DNA of 64,000 bases from KBS50 sp042666615 (lineage in GTDB: Bacteria > Actinomycetota > Actinomycetes > Mycobacteriales > Micromonosporaceae): contig NZ_JBHTDD010000002.1 of assembly GCF_042666615.1 (NCBI RefSeq), positions 124,001-188,000 of the forward strand, in the 5' to 3' direction. Of this stretch, positions 35,131 to 42,172 are shown piece by piece. The translations under genes and the position numbers were made by a program. The notes beneath the pieces are model-generated. The model ran no database searches and was not told the origin of the DNA. It saw only the letters and a list, made by a program, of their open reading frames with translations. Position 1 is the stretch's first letter. The number at the start of each line of letters is the position of its first letter.

Positions 35131-35287
35131 AGACCCGGAGCAGGTCAGGTGTTCCGACCGGTGCTTTAGCCCCTCCTTCGTCGCCGGCTGCCGCGAGCCG
35201 GAATCACCTGGTGCGGGTTTGGGGGACCAGGCGCCGCTGCCAGATCGGCCGTGGGGTTGCGGCGCGCCATCCTGCCCCGGGGGTCGA

Positions 35288-36391
35288 TCAGCGGACCCGG
35301 ATCCGGACGACGTCGAACGCCGGGATCTGGTTGGCCCGCTGCATCATCGGGATCCGGTGCGAGCCGTCACCGGCCCACACCGCGCACTGTGCCGTGCCGC
35401 GCTGCGGAAGACCGGGGATGGTCACCCGGACCGCGTCAGGCTCCGCGCCGCCGCCGCCGTCCTCGGTCGCGACGAAGAACGCCGGAGCCGGGTCAGGAAC
35501 CGGCGCCGTGCGGTTGCTCTCCAGCATCCGACAGGCCGTGTGGAAGTGCCCACGGACCAGGCCCGCGTCGTTGAGCAGCGAGCTTTCCTTGTAGTAGCCA
35601 CCCGCGGCGGCACCGAGGAACCGGTCCCGGACCAGGTTTCGGCTGCTCACCCGGAGAGTGAACGGCTGGTTGCGACGCACCTGGAGCGGCGCCTGCGAGA
35701 TCAGCAGAGTCGGGTTGTTCGCCGCGCTGCCGACCTCGCCGAATTCGGTGCTCACGCACCGGTCGCCATTCTGGAACCCGTCGTGCGGATCGAGCCGGCT
35801 CTCCTCGCAGTCGTCCGCCAGTACGTCCAGACCGTTGTCGTTGCCGTTACCGGTGCTGGGGTCACAGTTCTCCGACTGCGCGGGGTCCGGCTGCTGGCCG
35901 TCGCCCGGGATCTGGGTCGCCCCGTCCTCCTCGTACGGCGCACCCGAGGGGTTCATGCCGTTGGTCGGTACCGGGTTGGGGGCCTCCGCCGACTCGGCCG
36001 GATCGGCCGCGGGGGGTTCGGCGGCCGGCGACTCGGCGGCCTGGTTCTCGGCCGCGGGCGACTCGGCGGACCGGTTCCCGGCGGCGTTCTGCTCGCCGGC
36101 GTTGCCCGTGGCAGGGTCCACGGTGGCACCGCCCCCGGCTCCCGGCTGGGTCGAGGCGTCACCATCGGGGCTGGCCGAGGCATCCTCGTCCGGGCTGGCG
36201 CTCGCGCTGGCGGGCGGGCACGGCGCTCCCTGGGACTGCTGCCCGGTCTCGGCGAGGGAGACCTGGGTCACGGCCACCAGCGCGCCGAACACGCCGAGAG
36301 TCGCCAGCACGGCGATCAGCCGCCGCTTGCGGGGGTCCTGGTCGTGGCGCTCGGGACGCCGCCGGGCGTACCGACGGGTGGTGTTCTTCAC
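35288..36391 (-). CDS. Secreted or membrane-anchored protein of unknown function
   Basis: A 367-residue protein. A basic N-terminus with one hydrophobic segment (LIAVLATLGVFGALVAVTQVSLA, ~25-47) acts as a signal or anchor. A long low-complexity region (~50-160) of Ser/Ala/Pro/Glu with repeats of AAE(N/P)xAAESPA follows. The C-terminal ~200 residues form a folded domain with several cysteines (NCDPS, DDCEESR, RCVSTE, ACRMLE, QCAVWAG). Related domains are found in actinobacteria next to ECF sigma factors, but I do not recognise a named function. It is on the same strand as the lipoprotein and sigma genes. Confidence 0.6.
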   Translation of the reverse strand: MKNTTRRYARRRPERHDQDPRKRRLIAVLATLGVFGALVAVTQVSLAETGQQSQGAPCPPASASASPDEDASASPDGDASTQPGAGGGATVDPATGNAGEQNAAGNRSAESPAAENQAAESPAAEPPAADPAESAEAPNPVPTNGMNPSGAPYEEDGATQIPGDGQQPDPAQSENCDPSTGNGNDNGLDVLADDCEESRLDPHDGFQNGDRCVSTEFGEVGSAANNPTLLISQAPLQVRRNQPFTLRVSSRNLVRDRFLGAAAGGYYKESSLLNDAGLVRGHFHTACRMLESNRTAPVPDPAPAFFVATEDGGGGAEPDAVRVTIPGLPQRGTAQCAVWAGDGSHRIPMMQRANQIPAFDVVRIRVR

Positions 36392-36519
36392 CGGAAGGTC
36401 CCTTCCATCTGTCGATTGGGTTTTTGCGGACTGGTATGGGATTTCGTCGCCCGTGGCGGCGACGACCGGCCACGCCCTCCCCGGCTGTGGCCGGCCGCCG
36501 CGTCTGGGGCGGCGCGCTG

Positions 36520-37161
36520 TCAGTAGCTGGAGCCGCCGGAGGATCCGGCGTCCGAGTCATCCGCCGGCGGCGGCGCGACCGGCTTGGGTGGGCTGGTCGG
36601 GAGGCAGGTCAGGTTCTTCGTGCCGTCCGGTGCCACGACGAACCAGGTGCCGCCGACGCCCTGACCCCTCCACTGGCCCGGCTTCTTGTCGCCGATGTAG
36701 CGATAGACAGGCCAACCACCGATGGTCAGCTGGCGGGTTCCGTCGGGACGGTCAACCGATCCGACCTTGTCGTCGACGACGCCCTGCAGTTGCGGAGTGC
36801 CGTCGGTGAGCGCCGGAGGCCATACCCGGGCACAGTCGTCAACACAGTTCGAGGTCGGCGGGTTCGCCGAGTCCTTGTCGAACCGGTAGAGGATCCAGCC
36901 CTTCTCGTCGGTCACCACCTTGCCCATCCGGGCGACCTTCTTGCCGACCAACTTCCCGGTGAGCACGACGTTCTGTGGTGCCTTCTGGGATGCCTCGGCG
37001 TCCGCCGAGGGGGAGGGCGAGGCGCTTGGCTCCGCGGCAGCCGCGGCCACCGGCTCGGTATCGGCTGCCTGGTTCCCGGTGTATCCCGTGGGCGCGCAGG
37101 CCGTCAGGGCGGCCATCGCCATCGCCCCAGCGACGATGACGGTTCGCTTGATCTGTGCCAC
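36520..37161 (-). CDS. Lipoprotein with two Yx(FWY)xxD repeats (COG4315 type)
   Basis: A 213-residue protein from GTG 37161, with GGAGGG five bases upstream. The lipoprotein signal ends LTAC (C22). After a Ser/Pro/Ala linker come two copies of the secreted-repeat domain: GWILYRFDKDSANPPTSNC and GWPVYRYIGDKKPGQWRGQG. This family is widespread in actinobacteria, often near ECF sigma factors, and its role is unknown. A cysteine pair (NCVDDC) sits in the first repeat. A palindrome at 37251-37264 lies ~90 bases upstream. Confidence 0.8.
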   Translation of the reverse strand: MAQIKRTVIVAGAMAMAALTACAPTGYTGNQAADTEPVAAAAAEPSASPSPSADAEASQKAPQNVVLTGKLVGKKVARMGKVVTDEKGWILYRFDKDSANPPTSNCVDDCARVWPPALTDGTPQLQGVVDDKVGSVDRPDGTRQLTIGGWPVYRYIGDKKPGQWRGQGVGGTWFVVAPDGTKNLTCLPTSPPKPVAPPPADDSDAGSSGGSSY

Positions 37162-37250
37162 GTGCCCTCCTTTTCCTGACTGGTCGCCACGGAGTACGGG
37201 CCCCCCTGACCGGCGGATGAGTAATCGACAGTGGACAAACTCACAGCCCT

Positions 37251-37264
37251 TTCGGTGAACCGAA
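37251..37264. promoter_or_regulatory. 14-bp palindrome upstream of the lipoprotein gene
   Basis: TTCGGTGAACCGAA is a perfect palindrome located between the anti-sigma gene end (37411) and the lipoprotein start (37161). It is a candidate operator; the regulator is unknown. Confidence 0.4.
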
Positions 37265-37410
37265 CGGACGTCGGGCACGTATCCATACAAGCCGCGATGC
37301 CGGACACGGCACGTGTTGGGAAGGACACGAAAACGCACACCTTCCGGGCACGGACACGCGAACACCGCGGCAGCCGGTGTGCACGACCGCCGCGGCGCCT
37401 CGATGCGGAT

Positions 37411-38199
37411 CTACAGTGGAACGGTCACCAGCGGCGTGGCGACACCCTTTTCGTCGATCGACTGGACCTGGACCCGGTCGATGTCCTCGCGCGGGACCGC
37501 AGTGGCCGCCTGCAGCATCAACGGCATCCGCTCCTCGCCCGTGCCATAACCGCTCACCGGCACCGTCCAGGTGGACACCACCTCGGCCGAGCCGCTGCGG
37601 CGCAGCACCACGAGACGGCAGTTCCGCGGGCCGGGCAACTGGCTCAGCGCGAACGAGAGCTGCGTGCCGAAGGGCTTCGACGCGAGGATCAGGTCGGCCC
37701 GCACGCCGGTGGTGTCGTCGGTCGCGGTGAGTTTCTCGCCGCCCCGCAGATCCGGGCCGCCGAACCCGGGACCCGGCTGACCGTTGACCCAGGTCTCGGT
37801 GGGGGCCGGAGCCGCGCTCGCGCTGGCGGACGGTGGCGCCGCGATCGACGTGTCTGGCGCCGACTGCCGTCCGACGACAAGCGCCCCGCCGGTGGCCAGC
37901 GCCAGCAGCACGAAGCCGGCGGCCAGCGCGAACACCTGGTGCCGCCGGGACCGCCGGTGATCCCGCGCCGCGGTGGCGAGCATCCGGTCCAGCGCGACGT
38001 TGTCGGCCGGCGCGTTGTCGGCCGTGGGGATCGTACTTCCGTCCACGTCGGACAGAAGGTCCACGACCGGCATCATCGCTTCCAGGTCAGCCGCGCAGAC
38101 CCAGCAACTGGCCAGATGTTCCTCGAACCGGTCGATGTCGCCCGGGTCGAGTACGCCGAGGGCGTACGCGGCCACATCGAAGTGGTCAGCGCGGCTCAT
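37411..38199 (-). CDS. Membrane anti-sigma factor with zinc motif
   Basis: A 262-residue protein. The N-terminus has the zinc-associated anti-sigma motif H28-x3-C32-x2-C35. One membrane helix follows near 88-110 (VFALAAGFVLLALATGGALVVG), then an outer domain of ~150 residues similar to RskA-like C-terminal domains (GEKLTATDDTTGVRADLILASKPFGTQLSFALSQLPGPRNCRLVVL). It should bind and hold the sigma factor encoded directly upstream, whose stop overlaps this start (ATGA). Release could be by redox change at the zinc site or by regulated proteolysis. Confidence 0.88.
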   Translation of the reverse strand: MSRADHFDVAAYALGVLDPGDIDRFEEHLASCWVCAADLEAMMPVVDLLSDVDGSTIPTADNAPADNVALDRMLATAARDHRRSRRHQVFALAAGFVLLALATGGALVVGRQSAPDTSIAAPPSASASAAPAPTETWVNGQPGPGFGGPDLRGGEKLTATDDTTGVRADLILASKPFGTQLSFALSQLPGPRNCRLVVLRRSGSAEVVSTWTVPVSGYGTGEERMPLMLQAATAVPREDIDRVQVQSIDEKGVATPLVTVPL

Positions 38200-38756
38200 T
38201 CTGTCACCCCCCGCTCCTGCAGCGCGGCACGCAGCGCGCGCAGCGCGTAGTAGACCCGCGACTTGGCAGTGCCCAGCGGCAACCCCAGTTCCTGCGCCGC
38301 CTCCGGAACCGTGCGCCCACGGAAGTAGGTGGCGACCAGGATCTCCCGGTGTGGCTGGCTCAACGCGCGCAGCGCGTCCGCCACCGTCATCGTCCGAAGG
38401 ACCCGTTCGGTGTCGTCGGCTTCGGCGAACGCCTCCAGGTCCCGGTCGTACGTCTCGGTGGGGCGAGCCTGTTCGCTGCGGTGGTCGTCGATGGCGATGC
38501 GCCTGGCGACGGTCACCAGCCATGGTCGTAGCGAGGTCTGACCCTGCGCGCCGAGCCGATGCGCATTGCGCCACGCCCGCAGCAACGTCTCCTGGACGAT
38601 GTCCTCGGCGCGTTGCCGGTCGCCGCCGGTGAGGCGGAGAACGAAGGAGAGCAACGGGCCGGCGTGCTCCTCGTAGAGCCTGCGGATCAGCTTCTCGGAA
38701 TGCGTGACCTCGGCGGGTGCCGCGTGGTGTCGGCCGGTGGCCGGTCGGGGGATCAC
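38196..38756 (-). CDS. ECF sigma factor
   Basis: A 186-residue ECF sigma factor from GTG 38756. Region 2 is LYEEHAGPLLSFVLRLTGGDRQRAEDIVQETLLRAWRN, and region 4 is ALSQPHREILVATYFRGRTVPEAAQELGLPLGTAKSRVYYALRAL; the pair resembles SigK/SigL-type factors. The frame stays open upstream, and ATG 38876 has a good GGAGGGG, but its 40 extra codons have clearly fewer G/C third positions than the rest, so I treat them as leader sequence. It overlaps its anti-sigma gene by 4 bases. Targets may include the lipoprotein genes downstream. Confidence 0.88.
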   Translation of the reverse strand: MIPRPATGRHHAAPAEVTHSEKLIRRLYEEHAGPLLSFVLRLTGGDRQRAEDIVQETLLRAWRNAHRLGAQGQTSLRPWLVTVARRIAIDDHRSEQARPTETYDRDLEAFAEADDTERVLRTMTVADALRALSQPHREILVATYFRGRTVPEAAQELGLPLGTAKSRVYYALRALRAALQERGVTE

Positions 38757-39039
38757 CCGGTCATCATTCCCGTTCGAGCCGTGACCGTCGACAGCCCCCC
38801 ACCGTTGAATCGGCCGACGTTCAGCGGTGGCGAAGATGCCGATCTGACCCTGCCAGCCGCCCGCTAGCGCATGCATCCAGCCCCTCCGGTCGTTCGGTTC
38901 GGCGACCACCGCCCTCGGGGCGCCACCACCTGATACGGAAGTGGGGGCCGGCCGGATCAACGCGACCCCGGAAGGTTTCCGGCGACGTCCGGTCGGGCGG
39001 CGAACGACCGGTATGTCCAGCCCCCGGGAAGCGACCGGT

Positions 39040-39897
39040 CTATCGATCCACGCCGAACATCCCCGCGGGCGGTAACGGCGACGGCTGAGCGGTCGCGTCG
39101 CGTACCACCCGGGCGCCCGCGACGAACCGGTCCAACTCGTCGCCGGCCAGCACCCGTCCTGGAAACCAGTCGCCCGCCGCCCGGCGGGTCAGGCCGGCGA
39201 CCGGCGGTTCCCGCAGCCCGGCGAGCAGCATCAGATTGCCGTACCGCCGGCCCCGCAGCACCGCCGCGTCGGCCACCAGGCACGCGCGCGGCAGCACGGC
39301 CCGCACCGTGGCGACCTGGCCGCGGGCGTGCCGCAGCGGTGGACCGTCGGCGACGTTGACCAGATACCACCCGGCCGGGCGCAACACGCGGGCCACCTCA
39401 CCGGCGAACTCCACGCTGGTCAGGTGCGCCGGGGTCCGGGCGCCGGCGTAGACGTCCGACACCACCAGGTCGTACGCGTCGTCGCGGTGCCCGGCCAACA
39501 TCTCGCGGGCGTCACCGACCCGTACCCGCAGCCGGTGGCTCGCCGGCCACGGGAGGCTGCGCCGGACCAGGTCGACAAGCGCGCCGTCCAGTTCCACCGC
39601 CCGCTGGGCCGAGCCGGGCCGGGTGACCGCCACGTACCGGGGCAGGGTCAGCGCGCCGCCGCCGAGGTGTAGCACCCGCAGCGGCGCCCCGGTGGGCGCG
39701 ATCAGGTCGATCGCCGCGGCCATCCGGCGGACGTACTCGAACTCCAGGTGGGTGGGGTCGGTCAGGTCGACGTGCGACTGCGGCGTTCCGTCGACGAGCA
39801 GGGTGTACGCCCGCGGCCGATCCGGGTCGGGCACCAGTTCGGCCCGGCCGCCGGCCACCTCGGCGACGATCCGATCGGTCGAGCGCCGGCGCCCCAT
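39040..39897 (-). CDS. Spermidine-synthase-like methyltransferase-fold protein
   Basis: A 285-residue protein with the SpeE-type nucleotide-binding core: LRVLHLGGGALTLPRYVA, the acidic QRAVELDG, RVRVGDAREML and the DAYDLVVSDVYAGARTPAHLTSVEF stretch. Several actinobacteria have such spermidine-synthase-like proteins that lack proof of polyamine synthesis. The ATG overlaps the vapC stop by one base (TGATG), which places an apparently metabolic gene inside a toxin-antitoxin operon. Confidence 0.72.
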   Translation of the reverse strand: MGRRRSTDRIVAEVAGGRAELVPDPDRPRAYTLLVDGTPQSHVDLTDPTHLEFEYVRRMAAAIDLIAPTGAPLRVLHLGGGALTLPRYVAVTRPGSAQRAVELDGALVDLVRRSLPWPASHRLRVRVGDAREMLAGHRDDAYDLVVSDVYAGARTPAHLTSVEFAGEVARVLRPAGWYLVNVADGPPLRHARGQVATVRAVLPRACLVADAAVLRGRRYGNLMLLAGLREPPVAGLTRRAAGDWFPGRVLAGDELDRFVAGARVVRDATAQPSPLPPAGMFGVDR

Positions 39898-40331
39898 CAG
39901 ACGTGAACCACGGCTATCCGCTGATCCTTGGGCCGGTCCGGTTCCTCCACGAGTCGGCTCATGTCGTCCGGGTCGCCTGTCAACAGAACCACCGGACGGG
40001 GAAGCTCCAGAGCGGTCACCGCCACCAACGCGTCGACGGCGCAGCGGTGGCCGGAGAGTCCTGTCGCCCCGAGAAGTTCGCCAGCGCGCCTGCCGAGTTC
40101 CGGCCGCACCGGTTGCACCGTTATTCGGGACAGCACCCGATGCACCGGCGCGTCTCGCGATCCTCCCCGGAGCACCTCTGTCAGCGTCACGGCGTTGACG
40201 ACGACCTTGCCGCCTCGTTCACGTGTGACCTCCAGGAAGGCGCGAACCCGCTGGTCACCCCTGCTGAGCCTGACCAGCCCCTCGCTGTCGAGGACCAGCG
40301 TGCCGCCGGCAGCTACTCCGCGTCGGGCCAT
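39897..40331 (-). CDS. vapC: PIN-domain toxin, VapC type
   Basis: A 144-residue PIN-domain protein with acidic residues in LVLDSEGLVRLSR, TLTEVLRG and CAVDALVAVTAL, followed by VVLLTGDPDDMSRL. It is likely a ribonuclease toxin. It overlaps the upstream antitoxin gene by 19 bases and the downstream SpeE-like gene by one, so all three are translationally linked. Confidence 0.83.
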   Translation of the reverse strand: MARRGVAAGGTLVLDSEGLVRLSRGDQRVRAFLEVTRERGGKVVVNAVTLTEVLRGGSRDAPVHRVLSRITVQPVRPELGRRAGELLGATGLSGHRCAVDALVAVTALELPRPVVLLTGDPDDMSRLVEEPDRPKDQRIAVVHV

Positions 40332-40762
40332 GACCTTCTCGCCTCGGTCAGCGCCTCGTCCGACACCGGGCCGTGCTCCGCCGCCAGGAGCGTCGCCAAC
40401 TCTCCGAGGAGGTCCAACTCCAGTTGCCTCGCCACGGCTTCCGCCACGTACTGGCTGAATTCGCCGCGTCCCACCCGCCGCTGCACCGCGGCGGTCAGAT
40501 CCTCGGGCATCGACACGCTCACCTTGCGCGCCCTGCCCACCAGACGAAGTCGCGGGCCCTCGTCATCTGCCGCGCTGCTGGCGAGGATCCGAGCCACTTC
40601 GGCTCGAAACTCGGGCGATGCCTTACCCAGATCGCGGACGGCGCTCAACACATCGGGCATCAGGGCGCGGGCGGCCTCGGCCGTCTGATCAGTGTGTTCC
40701 TGGAGCGGGGTCTCCGCGCCCTCCCTTGACGAGGCGCGCGGCGGGACGGGTTCGGCACTCAC
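40313..40762 (-). CDS. vapB: Ribbon-helix-helix antitoxin, VapB type
   Basis: A 149-residue protein, long for an antitoxin. The segment RKVSVSMPEDLTAAVQRRVGRGEFSQYVAEAVARQLELD (~79-117) is a CopG-like ribbon-helix-helix, and the acidic end (AAEHGPVSDEALTEARRSWPDAE) is a likely toxin-binding tail. The first ~75 residues are an unusual N-terminal extension. The start GTG 40762 is six bases after a TAGCAT -10 box, indicating a leaderless transcript with an operator palindrome overlapping that box. Confidence 0.8.
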   Translation of the reverse strand: MSAEPVPPRASSREGAETPLQEHTDQTAEAARALMPDVLSAVRDLGKASPEFRAEVARILASSAADDEGPRLRLVGRARKVSVSMPEDLTAAVQRRVGRGEFSQYVAEAVARQLELDLLGELATLLAAEHGPVSDEALTEARRSWPDAE

Positions 40763-40768
40763 GCGGTC

Positions 40769-40786
40769 ATGCTACCGTCGGTAGCA
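40769..40786 (-). promoter_or_regulatory. vapB operator palindrome with embedded -10 box
   Basis: TGCTACCGTCGGTAGCA (40770-40786) is a 7+3+7 perfect inverted repeat. On the - strand TAGCAT (40774-40769) is a TANNNT -10 box six bases before GTG 40762. This is the arrangement expected for autorepression by the VapB ribbon-helix-helix. Confidence 0.6.
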
Positions 40787-40849
40787 ACGGAGGCCAAGCG
40801 GGATAGCGGCGTGTTGGAATGGACGCGTACGCGCCCCGCCCCACCCCGC

Positions 40850-40907
40850 CGATCTAGGGCAGATGGTCATGAATCGGTCTCTATTCACGACCATCTGCCC
40901 TAGATCG
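40850..40907. repeat. Long hairpin, likely dispersed intergenic repeat
   Basis: A 25-base arm (40850-40874, containing GATCTAGGGCAGATGGTC) pairs with 40883-40907 with one mismatch, around the loop CGGTCTCT. It lies between the vapB promoter and the aminopeptidase remnant. The sequence looks like a REP-type palindrome that would recur elsewhere in the genome; no other copy is in this window. Confidence 0.8.
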
Positions 40908-40948
40908 ACGCAGACGTGGGGGAGGGAGGGGGACGGGTACTTGCCCGA

Positions 40949-41233
40949 ATGCCTGATCCCCAGCTCGTTGAGCGATTCGCTGACCTGGTGGTGCGCGTCG
41001 GCGTCAACGTCCAGCCGGTCGAGGGACTGGTACTGACCGTCGCCGGGGGACGGATCACCGACCTGACGGCCACCGCGGGTGCGGACCCGGTGCGCGCCCA
41101 GCTCGACACCGACGAGGGGGCGCGCAGCCTTGGTGGACGAGTGGGTGCTTCCGGTCTGACCCGGCCGGCCGCGGCATCCCGGCACCGGCCTCGGCGTCCC
41201 GGCACGGTCAGCGGCGGGCCGCCGCCAGGGTGA
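40949..41233 (+). pseudogene. Remnant of an M29-family aminopeptidase
   Basis: The reading frame from ATG 40949 starts QLVERFADLVVRVGVNVQP, the usual beginning of M29 (AmpS/AmpT) aminopeptidases. It then jumps directly to VEGLVLTVAGGRITDLTATAG and LDTDEGARSLG, which belong about 270 residues later in the family. The end, including the metal-binding DENAASH region, is missing and replaced by unrelated residues. A single in-frame internal deletion plus a C-terminal truncation explains this. The protein cannot be an active peptidase. Its last bases overlap the convergent nurA-like gene end. Confidence 0.75.
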
Positions 41234-42170
41234 GCGCGCGGTGCAGCAACCGCGCGTCACCGAGCAATCCGCGCAGCCGCCGTTCCAGCCCGGCGATCGG
41301 GATCAGGTTCTGCGGCGCGCGCGGATCCTTGTACGGCGTGGCGGCGAACCGGGGCAGCGTCACCAGCGACCGGTCGGCCAGCTCGATCGCGGCCTGCGCC
41401 GGCAGATCGGGGGAGCACTCCACCCGGACGATGCCGGCCCACGGCGCGCCCGTCGTGCCGGGCAGCCGGAGATACCACGACCAGCCGCCCCACGCGGTGC
41501 CGAGGCCGAAGACCGGGGACCGCTCGCCCGGTTGAAGCCCGGTGACCACCGCTTGCAGCCGGGCGTCCAGGTACTGGCTGTGCTGGGTCTTGACGTACCC
41601 GATGGTGCGCGGCAACTGTCGCCGGTTGCGCAGCGGACCGTCCACCACGAGCAGATCGTCGTCGTCATCCCGGACCGCGCCGGAGACCGCCACCTCCAGC
41701 GCGGTCAGCGGCCCCTGCACCGCGGCCGGCAGCTTGTTCGGCTCGCCGGTGCCACGCACCCGGTGCACCGTGTACCGGACCTGCCCGGCCACCAGGTCGG
41801 CGGCCGACGGGCTGGCGGTGAACAGCCCCCGCTCCACCCGCGCGCCGGCCAGTTCGGCCACCCCACGGCGCAGGTCGCAACGGACCACCCCGGCGGCGTA
41901 CGAGGCGGCCAGACCCGCGTACGAGGCGCCGTCGTCCTCCCGGGTCCACAGCCCGGCGTCGATCCGGCGTACCCCGTCGACAAGCAGGACCACGTCCGGA
42001 GCGCGCATCCCCGGCGGCGCGGTGCGCGGTCCCCACGCCGCGGCCGGCACCTCGACGTCCGGGTCGACCTGGGCGCTGCTGGGCGCGGCCGGACCCGTCG
42101 GGGCCTCCAACGCGGCACCGTACGCCGGGTCCCAGGCGTCGACGAAGTACCGGGTTCCGGCGGCGGCCAT
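41208..42170 (-). CDS. nurA: NurA-like 5'-3' nuclease
   Basis: A 320-residue protein. It shows a NurA-like layout: an early acidic motif in VVLLVDGVRRIDAG (NurA has DGS at this place), the central RTIGYVKTQHSQYL (GxxK motif), GIVRVECSPD, and the closing QNLIPIAGLERRLRGLL. NurA works with the HerA translocase to resect DNA ends. The gene is the last of a herA-sbcD-sbcC-nurA operon, two bases after sbcC, which strongly supports the call. Sequence similarity alone is weak. Confidence 0.72.
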   Translation of the reverse strand: MAAAGTRYFVDAWDPAYGAALEAPTGPAAPSSAQVDPDVEVPAAAWGPRTAPPGMRAPDVVLLVDGVRRIDAGLWTREDDGASYAGLAASYAAGVVRCDLRRGVAELAGARVERGLFTASPSAADLVAGQVRYTVHRVRGTGEPNKLPAAVQGPLTALEVAVSGAVRDDDDDLLVVDGPLRNRRQLPRTIGYVKTQHSQYLDARLQAVVTGLQPGERSPVFGLGTAWGGWSWYLRLPGTTGAPWAGIVRVECSPDLPAQAAIELADRSLVTLPRFAATPYKDPRAPQNLIPIAGLERRLRGLLGDARLLHRALTLAAARR

Positions 42171-42172
42171 GC

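Noticed and set aside
36440..36495. CGGCCAC...GTGGCCG hairpin after the COG4315 lipoprotein gene
   Set aside because: A 7-bp stem with a 13-base loop is too weak in this base composition to call as a terminator.
38968..38982. CCGGAA-GGT-TTCCGG inverted repeat upstream of the ECF sigma gene, with GGAAA as a possible ECF -35
   Set aside because: Spacing to the nearest CGTT is about 12 bases, shorter than ECF promoters need, so I do not call a promoter.
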